Assembly (NCBI GenBank): GCA_033283325.1
Contig: JAWMQO010000003.1
Coordinates: 372,001-436,000 of the forward strand
DNA length: 64,000 bases
Source of the DNA: Mangrovimicrobium sp033283325
GTDB lineage: Bacteria; Pseudomonadota; Gammaproteobacteria; Pseudomonadales; Halieaceae
Reading direction: 5' to 3'
A program made the position numbers and the translations under genes. This document shows, one piece after another, positions 1 through 7,959 of this stretch. The number at the start of each line of letters is the position of its first letter. The first letter of the stretch is position 1. The notes beneath the pieces are model-generated. The model had not been told where the DNA came from and searched no databases. It saw nothing but the letters and a program-made list of their open reading frames with translations.

Positions 1-17
1 CTCGCCGCGCTGATCGT

Positions 18-1028
18 TCAGCTAACCGCGATGACAACCTTGCCGCGGTTTTCACCACGCATCAGGCGGCAGAAGGCTTCCGGTGCCTGTTCGAGTCCGT
101 CATAGCAATCCTCGAAGGGCTTGATCTCACCGCTCTTGATCGCCGGCAGGCAGGCCGCCACGAATTCCTCGCGGCGCGGCTCGAAATCGTAGACGACAAG
201 GCCGTGTACCGTGGCCCGCGCCTTGATCCACAGGGCCGGGTGCGGCCCGCCAGCGCGGGCGGCGGAATTCAGTTCCGACATGATGCCGCAGAGGATCACC
301 CGGGCGCCTACCGCCAGGCGCATGGAGACCTGGTTGAGCAGTTCGCCGCCCACCAGGTCGAAGTAGACGCCGATACCCTCGGGGCAGAGTCGGTCGAGTT
401 CGACGGCAAGGAAATCCATGTCGCCGGCCTTGCGATCGATGCAGGCGTCATAACCCAGTTCTTCCACCGCCTGGCGACACTTGTCGGGACCGCCAGCAAT
501 GCCAACCACGCGACAGCCGCGCAGCTTGGCGAGTTGCCCCACCATGGCGCCAACGCCGCCCGTTGCGGCGGGTACCACGACCGTTTCCCCCGCTTTCGGC
601 GCGGCCAGCCAGACCAGGCCCGCGTAGGCGGTAAGGCCCGGCATGCCCAGCGCCGAAAGGTAATTGGAGAGCGCGATCCCGGTGTCACTTACCGGGCTCA
701 GGGCCTGCGGCGCATGAACCGAATACTGCTGCCAGCCACCGGGGCAACGCACCACGTCGCCCGGCTGGAATTCCTCGCAATCACTGCTGAGCACACGGCT
801 GACGGTTTCTCCCAGCATCACGTCACCCGGCTTGATGGCACCGGAGATGTGGCGGCCTGCAATCTGGCTGCGCATGTAGGGATCGAGGGACAGGAACAGG
901 GTCTGGCAGAGCACTTCGCCCGGGCCGGCTTCGGGTACGGGGCCCACCACCACTTCAAAATCGCCCGGCACGGGCTCACCTTCCGGGCTTGTGGCGAGTT
1001 TTACCTGCAGGTTGCTTGTTTCAGTCAT
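18..1028 (-). CDS. NADP-dependent zinc-free MDR oxidoreductase (enone reductase type)
   Basis: This 336-residue protein has the layout of the leukotriene-B4-dehydrogenase/CurA branch of the medium-chain reductases, which reduce the double bond of alpha,beta-unsaturated ketones with NADPH. Visible marks are LSLDPYMR (about 46-53), GMPGLTAY (128-135), the Rossmann loop AATGGVG (154-160) and a C-terminal RGENRGKVVI. The catalytic and structural zinc cysteine sets of zinc alcohol dehydrogenases are absent. The ATG at 1026-1028 has GGAA seven bases upstream. It lies downstream of the MFS gene on the same strand and is a paralogue of the reductase at 3502-4530, so it probably serves the same catabolic island. 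The substrate is unknown. Confidence 0.85.
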   Translation of the reverse strand: MTETSNLQVKLATSPEGEPVPGDFEVVVGPVPEAGPGEVLCQTLFLSLDPYMRSQIAGRHISGAIKPGDVMLGETVSRVLSSDCEEFQPGDVVRCPGGWQQYSVHAPQALSPVSDTGIALSNYLSALGMPGLTAYAGLVWLAAPKAGETVVVPAATGGVGAMVGQLAKLRGCRVVGIAGGPDKCRQAVEELGYDACIDRKAGDMDFLAVELDRLCPEGIGVYFDLVGGELLNQVSMRLAVGARVILCGIMSELNSAARAGGPHPALWIKARATVHGLVVYDFEPRREEFVAACLPAIKSGEIKPFEDCYDGLEQAPEAFCRLMRGENRGKVVIAVS

Positions 1029-1148
1029 AAGGAAATTCCAGGTGGATCTACAATCCGGCCCGGCGAGAAGAACGGGCCGACATCAGGGGGAGAAGCTATC
1101 AGCGACGCCCGCCGGCGACCATGATATTAGTCAGGCCGAGGACCGGGT

Positions 1149-2381
1149 TCAGGCGGTGGCTAACTGAGCCGCGCGGGGCGCCGGCTGGCGCACCTGGGTA
1201 ATGGCGATTGCGGCAATGGCGATCAGGGCGACAAAAACCTGGAAGGCGATGTCGTAGCTGCCGTATCGCGTATAGAAGACGCCGGTCAGCCAGATACCGA
1301 GGCCGCCACCGAAGCAGTCCAGCACGGTAATGGTGCCGAGAATCTTGCCTGCTGACTTGAGGCCGAAGCAGTTCACCGCAGAGAGCTGCAAGGTGGTGTA
1401 GACGCCCCCCCAACCGAGGCCGAAAAGGGCAACTGCGGCCCAGATCACTTCGCCGTGGAGGTAGGCCAGGCACAGGGCGCCGGCGAACATCACCACGACG
1501 TTGCCGAGGAACACCTTCTTGAAATTAAGGTAGTCCGACAAGAGGCCAAAAATAAATTTACCGATCACCGCGCAGGCGAAAAAGGCGCTGATGGCATTGG
1601 TGGCGGTTTTTGCGTCGAATTCCAGGTCGCGCATGTACAGGAAGAGGTGGGCCTGGACGCCGAGCACGGTGTAAAAGGTGGTCATCGCGGTGATGGCCAG
1701 TGCCCAGAAGGTCCGGGTTTTCAGGGCTTCCAGGTATTCCATGTCAGCACCTACCGCCATGCCCTTCGAGCCGCTCCCCTCAGCGCTTTCCTGCACCGGC
1801 TGCATACCGAGCTGCGAGGGCTTGTCGCGCACCAGCAGGAAGACCAGCACGAACATGAACGCGGGAAAGATCAGCGCCCAGTTCATCGCCTCGCGCCAGC
1901 CGGCGGACTGCGCCATGAAGGTACCGTATTGGGGAAACACCATCCCGCCCAGGCTGGTCCCGACCAGGGTAATGCCGATGGCGACACCGCGCTTGCCCTC
2001 GAACCAGCTCGAAACCAGGATGACCGCCGGGTTGAGTCCGCACAGTACTAGCACCAGGCCGAGGGCGGCATGCACGAGGTAGAGCGTGGTCAACGAGTCC
2101 ATCTGGCTGTAGGCAAAATAGGCCCCGCCGAGAACCAGCCAGCCGAACAGCATGCAGCGGCGAACGCCGAAGCGGTCGATGAACACGCCGCCGAAAGGCG
2201 CCAGCAGCGCACTGGTGGAAAAGGTCACCATATCCCTGAACTTGAGTTCGCCGCGGGTCCAGCCGAATTCATCGAGGATCGATTCGTCATACACGGACAG
2301 CCCGGTAATGCTCATACCGTTGCTGACCAGCAGCACCACGCAAGCGAGCAAGGCGATAATCCAGGGGTAATACTTGTTCAT
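1149..2381 (-). CDS. MFS transporter (12-TM, probable organic-acid importer)
   Basis: A 410-residue integral membrane protein with the alternating hydrophobic segments of a 12-helix major facilitator carrier; a long cytoplasmic loop around 190-215 separates the two halves. The loop after helix 2 carries FIDRFGVRRCMLFG, the usual MFS motif-A region. The overall look is closest to the oxalate/formate and monocarboxylate branches, which points to a carboxylate substrate, but this is inference. A strong ribosome site (GGAGAAAATAGGA) precedes the ATG. It is divergent from the GntR gene across a 266-bp A/T-rich promoter region, a common arrangement for a transporter under local repressor control. 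Confidence 0.85.
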   Translation of the reverse strand: MNKYYPWIIALLACVVLLVSNGMSITGLSVYDESILDEFGWTRGELKFRDMVTFSTSALLAPFGGVFIDRFGVRRCMLFGWLVLGGAYFAYSQMDSLTTLYLVHAALGLVLVLCGLNPAVILVSSWFEGKRGVAIGITLVGTSLGGMVFPQYGTFMAQSAGWREAMNWALIFPAFMFVLVFLLVRDKPSQLGMQPVQESAEGSGSKGMAVGADMEYLEALKTRTFWALAITAMTTFYTVLGVQAHLFLYMRDLEFDAKTATNAISAFFACAVIGKFIFGLLSDYLNFKKVFLGNVVVMFAGALCLAYLHGEVIWAAVALFGLGWGGVYTTLQLSAVNCFGLKSAGKILGTITVLDCFGGGLGIWLTGVFYTRYGSYDIAFQVFVALIAIAAIAITQVRQPAPRAAQLATA

Positions 2382-2598
2382 TCCTATTTTCTCCGCCTCT
2401 CGTCGCTTTCCCCGGCGCCGATGGGGCGACAGGCATACAGGCCAATAATATGACCTAATGTAATATCATTAACTCTAATTGACAACCTCAAGCGGAAGCC
2501 GAATTGCCCGCCGTGGAAAACCGTGCGGCAGCCTGAACACCATGGATTCGCGATAAACCCGCGCAAGCCGCGAGATATCAATAGTCACAATGTATTAT

Positions 2599-2612
2599 TT
2601 GCTATAACATTA
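2599..2612. promoter_or_regulatory. Candidate GntR operator (TTG-N-TATA-N-CA) before gntR
   Basis: The sequence TTGCTATAACATTA lies 36 bp before the GntR-family start codon, in the divergent region shared with the MFS gene. Its core TGCTATAACA recurs exactly, in inverse orientation, at 44104-44113, and looser versions occur at 10397 and 35521. A second dyad, TAATG-N6-CATTA, sits at 2456-2471 on the MFS side. Placement suggests autoregulation and control of the transporter. This rests on pattern only. Confidence 0.5.
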
Positions 2613-2647
2613 TACCCTTATACGAGCAAAGAGCGAGAACGATAGTA

Positions 2648-3421
2648 ATGAGCTCCATCGATCTACTGATCAGTCCACAGCAACGGAAGGCCCTGGATCC
2701 GGACAGCCATTCCCCTCTCTATTACCAGCTCTACAGCCTGCTGAAAAACCTCATCCTCAACGGCACCCTCCCCAACGGGACACTGATGCCCACCGAACAG
2801 CAGCTCTCGGATGCCTTCGGCGTCTCGCGAATTACCGCCAAGCGCGCGATGGACGAACTGGCCGCGGAAAAACTGGTCGAGCGCCGGCGCGGCAAAGGCT
2901 CCCATGTGATCTTCAAGTACACGCCGGGGCCGGTCAAAGCGCCCCTGGTAGGCATGCTGCAGGAAATCGAAAGCATGGCCCGGCAAACCGAGGTCCGGGT
3001 CATCGAGGTAGCGCGGCTACAGCCACCGGCGGAAATCCGCGGCGAACTCTCACTGGACTCTGGCGATACCGCCCTGCGCATTGTGCGGGTGCGCTCCCGC
3101 GATGGCGAGCCCTTCGGCTTTTACGAGAGCTGGACGGTAGGCCTGAAGAAAAAGCCTTCGAACAAGAAACTGGAAACAACGCCCCGCCTGGAAATATTTC
3201 GCGAACAAGGCATCAACATTACCCACGTGAAACAGACCCTGACCGCGATCTCCGCCAGCGAGGATGTTGCCAGGGCCCTGAACATCAAACCCGGCATTCC
3301 ACTGCTCAGCATGGTGCGGCGCTCCTATGACTCAAGCGAGCAACTGATGGACTTCCTGCACGTGCGCTACAACCCGGAGCACTTCCAGTACCAGATGGAC
3401 CTGACCATCGACGAGGCCTGA
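2648..3421 (+). CDS. GntR-family transcriptional regulator, HutC/UTRA subfamily
   Basis: A 257-residue regulator. Residues about 22-87 form the winged helix-turn-helix of GntR proteins, with PTEQQLSDAFGVSRITAKRA as the recognition segment and RRGKGSHV as the wing. Residues about 95-250 match the UTRA ligand-binding domain, which in this subfamily binds a small metabolite and releases DNA. It is transcribed away from the MFS gene and is the only GntR gene seen here, so it is the natural candidate to bind the recurring TTG-N-TATA-N-CA motif. The effector is probably an island substrate or intermediate, but nothing in the sequence identifies it. Confidence 0.93.
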   Translation: MSSIDLLISPQQRKALDPDSHSPLYYQLYSLLKNLILNGTLPNGTLMPTEQQLSDAFGVSRITAKRAMDELAAEKLVERRRGKGSHVIFKYTPGPVKAPLVGMLQEIESMARQTEVRVIEVARLQPPAEIRGELSLDSGDTALRIVRVRSRDGEPFGFYESWTVGLKKKPSNKKLETTPRLEIFREQGINITHVKQTLTAISASEDVARALNIKPGIPLLSMVRRSYDSSEQLMDFLHVRYNPEHFQYQMDLTIDEA

Positions 3422-3452
3422 AGCTTCGGCGAGTCGCGCATGAAAATCAGGT

Positions 3453-3478
3453 AAAAAAAAGGGCGCCGAAAGGCGCCC
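3453..3478 (-). terminator. Rho-independent terminator, minus strand
   Basis: A 7-bp GC stem (3461-3467 with 3472-3478) closed by a GAAA tetraloop is followed, read on the minus strand, by eight T residues (A run 3453-3460). It lies just past the stop codon of the minus-strand operon ending at 3502 and between it and the convergent gntR gene. Confidence 0.85.
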
Positions 3479-3501
3479 GAAAAATAACACCTGACACAGT
3501 G

Positions 3502-4530
3502 CTACATGTTTACCACCCGGATGCCGCAGTCCGCGCCTGAGAACAGGCTTTGCAGCGCATCCGGCGCACTCAACAGCCCCTCGTAGACCACCTCGGTCGA
3601 TTTCAGGGCTCCACTTTTGTACCAGTCGATCAGTTCCCGCTCGGCAGCCGGGAATTGCTGGTGATAGTCCCAGACGAAAAAACCCTCCATACGCGCGCGC
3701 CGGTAGATCAGGTTGTAATAGTAGCGCGGCCCCGGTAACGGCGGCTCGTGGTACTCGGTGGAAATCATGCCGCAGATCACCGCGCGACCGCGCAGCGCGA
3801 TATTCTGCAGCGCGGCGTCCAGGGTGTCGCCACCGACATTGTCGAAATACACATCGATGCCCTGGGGGCAGTACTGCTGGAATTTCTGGTCGAGGTCGTC
3901 GGCCTTGTAATCGATGGTTTCATCAACCCCCACCACATCCTTCAACCAGGCGCACTTCGCCGCGCCGCCGGCGATGCCTACCACGCGGCAACCCTTGAGC
4001 TTTGCGATCTGGCAGACGATCGAGCCCACGCCACCCGCCGCCGCGGAAACCACCACGGTTTCGCCAGCTTTGGGTTTGCCAATATCGAGAAAACCGAAAT
4101 ACGCGGAAAAACCCGAGGAACCGAGAATGCCGAGATGCAGGTAGAGAGGGTCCTGGGGATCACTTACCCGCTGCAGGGTCTTCACCAGCATGCTGCCCAG
4201 GTCGCCGCTCTGCACGGAGTAATCCTGCCAGCCGGTGGAACAGGCGACCACTTCACCCTCCTTGAAGTCAGGATGGCGACTGGCGACGACATGACCAACG
4301 CCGCGGCCACGCATCACCTCGCCGATGGCGATGGGTTCGTGAAAGCGGCTCTCTGAGCCCATCAGGTAGGCCCGCTGCGCCGGGGAAAAACCCAGCGCGG
4401 CAGTCTTCACCAGGAATTCGCCCTCTGCGGGCTCCGGCACTTGCTCTTCGCGGATATCGAAGAGATCGAGACTGACGGCCTCGCCCTGCCGAATATTGCG
4501 CCTGAGACACAGCTTGCGATTGAGAGTCAT
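3502..4530 (-). CDS. NADP-dependent zinc-free MDR oxidoreductase, second copy
   Basis: A 342-residue paralogue of the reductase at 18-1028, with the equivalent SPAQRAYL segment near residue 47, GSSGFSAYFG and the nucleotide-binding AAAGGVGSIV. I place the start at the ATG ending at 4530 (MTLNRK) rather than an upstream GTG/ATG because it fits the family N-terminus. It is the last gene of the operon that begins at 9362, 44 bp after the amidohydrolase, and is followed by a clear terminator. It probably reduces an unsaturated keto intermediate; the substrate is unknown. Confidence 0.85.
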   Translation of the reverse strand: MTLNRKLCLRRNIRQGEAVSLDLFDIREEQVPEPAEGEFLVKTAALGFSPAQRAYLMGSESRFHEPIAIGEVMRGRGVGHVVASRHPDFKEGEVVACSTGWQDYSVQSGDLGSMLVKTLQRVSDPQDPLYLHLGILGSSGFSAYFGFLDIGKPKAGETVVVSAAAGGVGSIVCQIAKLKGCRVVGIAGGAAKCAWLKDVVGVDETIDYKADDLDQKFQQYCPQGIDVYFDNVGGDTLDAALQNIALRGRAVICGMISTEYHEPPLPGPRYYYNLIYRRARMEGFFVWDYHQQFPAAERELIDWYKSGALKSTEVVYEGLLSAPDALQSLFSGADCGIRVVNM

Positions 4531-4574
4531 ACCAAGTTCCCTGCCCTGCCCCACTCTGGCGGCCGGGCCCTGAT

Positions 4575-5204
4575 TTACGCCGAAAGTCCCTCGAGGTATT
4601 CGATCGCCTCTGCTTCCGACACCACATCCGCGTACTTCGCGTTCATGTCAAAGAGGTTGGCCTCCTGGGGCGCCTGGTGGCGGTCGCCACAGGCATCGGC
4701 GACGACGATGGGGATGAAGCCGTGGGAACAGGCGTCGACACAGCTGGCGCGCACGCAACCGCTGGTGGTGAGGCCGGTGAGAATAACACTGTCGATCCCC
4801 TGGGCTGTCAGGGTCGAAGCCAGGGAGGTAGCGAAGAAGGCGCTGGGGTACTGCTTGGTAACCACCAGTTCGTTGTCCGCAGGCGCCAGGCCCTTCGCCC
4901 ACGCGCCCATGGGCGAGCCGGCGACCAGGTGGCGCAGCGGCAGGGTCTTCTCGAAAAAGCGCCCGCCATCGATCCCGCTGGGGTGATACTCGACCTTGGT
5001 GTAGACCACCAGGATGCCCTGCTGGCGCGCCACTTCGACCAGGCGGATGGCGGAGGCGAGTTCCGCTTCCACGTCCGCGTAGAGATCGCACTCGCGATCG
5101 AAGTAGGCCTCGACGAAGTCGATCAGCACCAGGGCCGGGCGCTTGCCGAAACCGATCCGGTTGCCGTAAACGCCGGCGTAGTTGTCTGCTGCATTTTCAG
5201 TCAT
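4575..5204 (-). CDS. Isochorismatase-family cysteine hydrolase (amidohydrolase type), copy 1
   Basis: A 209-residue protein with the three catalytic positions of the family: Asp in LVLIDFVEAY (about 30), Lys in VVTKQYPSAF (about 115) and Cys in TTSGCVRAS (about 150). The SGCVRA signature is that of N-carbamoylsarcosine amidase and maleamate amidohydrolase relatives rather than true isochorismatases, so hydrolysis of a primary amide or carbamoyl group is likely. It sits 31 bp downstream of the lyase gene and 44 bp upstream of the reductase gene in one operon. A paralogue lies at 44174-44842. Confidence 0.87.
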   Translation of the reverse strand: MTENAADNYAGVYGNRIGFGKRPALVLIDFVEAYFDRECDLYADVEAELASAIRLVEVARQQGILVVYTKVEYHPSGIDGGRFFEKTLPLRHLVAGSPMGAWAKGLAPADNELVVTKQYPSAFFATSLASTLTAQGIDSVILTGLTTSGCVRASCVDACSHGFIPIVVADACGDRHQAPQEANLFDMNAKYADVVSEAEAIEYLEGLSA

Positions 5205-5235
5205 GCTCTTGGCTCCACTGTTGCCTGTCTATGCT

Positions 5236-6102
5236 TCAATCCCGCGCCCATTTGCGCTCGAACTCCCAGACTTCCTCGAAACCGATGAGGGAGCAGAATT
5301 CCTTGAAATCGAGCATGGGAACACCCTCGGGCTGGGGTGAACCACCCTGCCGCAGCGCCTCGCGCAGGGCGTGTTCCACTGCCCAGGCCGATGCCAGGCT
5401 GGTCAGGGAAGGCGCGATGGCAAAGTTATAGCCCAGGGCTTTCATCTCCTCGATGTTGCGCATCGGGGTCATGCCGCCGTTGGACATGTTGGCCATCGCC
5501 GGGCCATCGACCTCGGCACAGGCGGTGCGCATTTCTTCGTCGGAGTGCAGGGCCTCGACGAAAGTCACGTCGGCCCCCGCCTCGCGGTAAGCCTGGGCGC
5601 GCTTGATCGCGCCGCTGAGGCCCTCCGACTGGCGGGCGTCGGTGCGAGCGATAATCTGCAGGTTGGGGTCGGTGCGCGCATCCACGGCGACGCGGATCTT
5701 CTCGACCATTTCCTCGCAGGACACCAGGCGCTTGTTGGGCGTGTGCCCGCATTTTTTCGGGAACTCCTGGTCCTCCAGCTGGATACCGCAGACACCCGCC
5801 TCCTGGTAGCCCTTCACCGTGTGATGCACGTTGAGCAGGCCACCGTAGCCGGTGTCGGCGTCCGCCACGACCGCGGCTTTGGTGGTTCGAACCAGGGTAG
5901 AGACCCGGTCCACCATCTGTGTGTAGCTGACAATACCGGCGTCCGGCAGGCCGTAGGCGGAGGCGGTGAGCCAGTAGCCTGAAGCGTAGACCACGTCGAA
6001 GCCGACACGGTCCGCCATCACCGCGGTGATCATGTCCTGGATGCCAGGGGCGAAAATAAACTCGCCGGCGGCGAGCTTGTCCTTGAATACTGAAGTTGCC
6101 AT
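5236..6102 (-). CDS. Isocitrate lyase/PEP-mutase superfamily C-C lyase
   Basis: A 288-residue TIM-barrel enzyme related to methylisocitrate lyase, oxaloacetate decarboxylase and 2,3-dimethylmalate lyase. The metal-binding VADADTGYGG (about 80-89) and the loop EDQEFPKKCGH (about 113-123) are present. The Cys in KKCGH is the catalytic residue of the lyases and is absent from the phosphonate mutases, so C-C cleavage of a 2-hydroxy-dicarboxylate is favoured. In the same operon it follows a LeuCD-like hydratase pair and an iron alcohol dehydrogenase; a hydratase-plus-lyase couple of this kind is known for dimethylmaleate in nicotinate fermentation. The exact substrate here is inferred, not shown. 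Confidence 0.85.
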   Translation of the reverse strand: MATSVFKDKLAAGEFIFAPGIQDMITAVMADRVGFDVVYASGYWLTASAYGLPDAGIVSYTQMVDRVSTLVRTTKAAVVADADTGYGGLLNVHHTVKGYQEAGVCGIQLEDQEFPKKCGHTPNKRLVSCEEMVEKIRVAVDARTDPNLQIIARTDARQSEGLSGAIKRAQAYREAGADVTFVEALHSDEEMRTACAEVDGPAMANMSNGGMTPMRNIEEMKALGYNFAIAPSLTSLASAWAVEHALREALRQGGSPQPEGVPMLDFKEFCSLIGFEEVWEFERKWARD

Positions 6103-6160
6103 GTGCTGTTACTTGCTCCGGGAATACTCGCTTGGTTCAGGCGGGACGCTTTGCCCCGCC

Positions 6161-7339
6161 TCAGTAGGCCTGTTGGTAGATGGACAGCGCATCGTCCAGT
6201 GCAACAGGCCGGGGGTTGTTCACCAGCAGACGCTGCTGCTGCATTGCGTCCGCCGCCAGCATTGGCAGGTCCGCTTCAGGCACGCCGACATCGCGCAGGC
6301 GCACGGGCAGGCTTACCTCATCGATCAGCACAGTCATGCAGGCGATAAAGGACGCGCAGTCCGCGGCGACATCGCCGCTGCCGGTGACGCCGATGCAGGG
6401 CAGCAACTCAGCGTAGCGCGCTTCGGCCTGCTCTGCGTTGAAGCGCAGGACATGTGGCAGGACCAGGGAATTACTCAGGCCGTGGGAGATGTGGTAATGC
6501 CCCCCCAGGGGGTAGGCCAGTGCATGCACCGCCGCCACCGGGGCGTTGGCGAAGGCCTGCCCCGCCAGCATCGAACCCAGCAGCATGTGCGATCGCGCCT
6601 CGCGATTGGCGCCGTTGCGCACGGCCTCCACCAGGTTGGCCGAGAGCAGCGACAGGGCCTCCCGCGCCAGCATGTCGGAATAGGCGTTCTTGCGATGCGC
6701 GCTGGTGTAAGCCTCGATGGCGTGCACCATGGCGTCGACGCCGGTGGCCGCGGTAACGGCCGGCGGCAGGCCGAGGGTCAGCTCGGCATCAAGCAGGGCC
6801 AGGTCCGGCAACAGTTTCGCGGACACGACCCCCGCCTTGGTGCTCTCACCGGTGGTGATAATGGAGATCGGGGTCACCTCGGAACCGGTGCCGGCCGTGG
6901 TGGGCACCAGGATCAACGGTGCGCGTTTGCCGCGAATCTGCTCCACACCGAAATAGTCACTCACCGAATCCGCGGAACACAGCAGTACCGCGATCAGCTT
7001 GGCCACATCCAGGCTGCTGCCGCCGCCGAAGCCGATAACGCCATCCACCCCGCAGGAACGCGCCCGTTCAGCGCAGGCAGTGACAACCGCCTCGGGCGGG
7101 TCCGGTTGGACCTCAGAGAAGATCTCGACAGGCAGGCCCGCCGACTGCAGTGAGGCAATTACCGGGTCCAGCAGGCCCGTCGCCAGCAGGGGGGCATCGG
7201 TAACCAACAGCGGGCGACTGATCCCGAGGGACGTGCAATGCTCGGCGAGTTCGCTACTGGCACCTGGCCGGCACACGATCTTCGGCGCGCTGGTAAATTC
7301 GAAAGTGTGCATTGACTCAGTCCGCCCGGGGCCTTTCAT
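6161..7339 (-). CDS. Iron-containing (group III) alcohol dehydrogenase / maleylacetate-reductase-like
   Basis: A 392-residue NAD(P)-dependent dehydrogenase. It shows the nucleotide-binding GFGGGSSLDVAK (about 99-110), PTTAGTGSE, and metal ligands in GVDAMVHAIEAY and in the segment with HALAYPLGGHYHISHG. The ATG at 7339 overlaps the preceding stop codon by ATGA; the ATG at 7312 (MHTFEF) is an equally good family N-terminus. Its position between the hydratase small subunit and the lyase implies redox chemistry on a hydroxy- or oxo-dicarboxylate. Maleylacetate reductase and simple alcohol dehydrogenase activities cannot be separated from sequence alone. Confidence 0.85.
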   Translation of the reverse strand: MKGPGRTESMHTFEFTSAPKIVCRPGASSELAEHCTSLGISRPLLVTDAPLLATGLLDPVIASLQSAGLPVEIFSEVQPDPPEAVVTACAERARSCGVDGVIGFGGGSSLDVAKLIAVLLCSADSVSDYFGVEQIRGKRAPLILVPTTAGTGSEVTPISIITTGESTKAGVVSAKLLPDLALLDAELTLGLPPAVTAATGVDAMVHAIEAYTSAHRKNAYSDMLAREALSLLSANLVEAVRNGANREARSHMLLGSMLAGQAFANAPVAAVHALAYPLGGHYHISHGLSNSLVLPHVLRFNAEQAEARYAELLPCIGVTGSGDVAADCASFIACMTVLIDEVSLPVRLRDVGVPEADLPMLAADAMQQQRLLVNNPRPVALDDALSIYQQAY

Positions 7340-7959
7340 ATCTCGAACAGCCAGGGCCTGCGCTGGCGCAGGCCCTGCTCAAAGGTTTCAATTTCATCGA
7401 GGCGGCACAGCGTGCTGCCGATCTGGTCCAGCCCCTGCAGCAACATCTGGCGGCTGGAAGGCGGGATGTCAAAGCTGTAGCTGTGCCCGCACGGGGAAAC
7501 GACCTGCTGCCGCTCGAGGTCGATTTCGACCTGGCAGTTCTGCGGATCGGGCTCGACTTCCGCCGCAATGGCCTGCACGGCGGCGTCATCCAGCACCACC
7601 GGCAGGATACCGTTGCGCTCGCAGTTGCCCTGGAATATCACCCCGAAGCTCGGCGCGATAATCGCTCGGACACCGTACTCAGCCAGGGCCCAGACTGCGT
7701 GTTCCCGCGACGAGCCACAGCCGAAATTACGTCCGGACAGGAGAATACTGGCGCCGGCGTACTCGGGCCGATTGAGAACGAAGCCCGGCTCGGGATCACG
7801 CCCCCCGGGCGAGGTATAGCGCCAGGCGGCAAACAGCCCTTCCCCCAGTCCCTGCTTGGAAACCAGCTTCATCTCCCGGGACGGAATGATCGCATCGGTA
7901 TCGACATTGACCCGCAGCAGCGGCGCCGCGACACCCCGGTGAACGGTGAACTTTTTCAC
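7336..7959 (-). CDS. Isopropylmalate-dehydratase-like small subunit, divergent copy 1
   Basis: A 207-residue swivel-domain subunit of the aconitase superfamily. VNVDTDAIIPSR and NFGCGSSREHAVWAL mark the fold. Biosynthetic LeuD proteins carry NNCFKNGLLP near the middle; here it is GNCERNGILP, and the early segment reads SREMKLVSKQGLGEGLFA instead of the usual PKQFLK form. It therefore differs from the canonical pair at 20479-22547 and may hydrate another 2-substituted maleate or malate. The start overlaps the large-subunit stop by ATGA, so the subunits are translationally coupled. Confidence 0.85.
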   Translation of the reverse strand: MKKFTVHRGVAAPLLRVNVDTDAIIPSREMKLVSKQGLGEGLFAAWRYTSPGGRDPEPGFVLNRPEYAGASILLSGRNFGCGSSREHAVWALAEYGVRAIIAPSFGVIFQGNCERNGILPVVLDDAAVQAIAAEVEPDPQNCQVEIDLERQQVVSPCGHSYSFDIPPSSRQMLLQGLDQIGSTLCRLDEIETFEQGLRQRRPWLFEI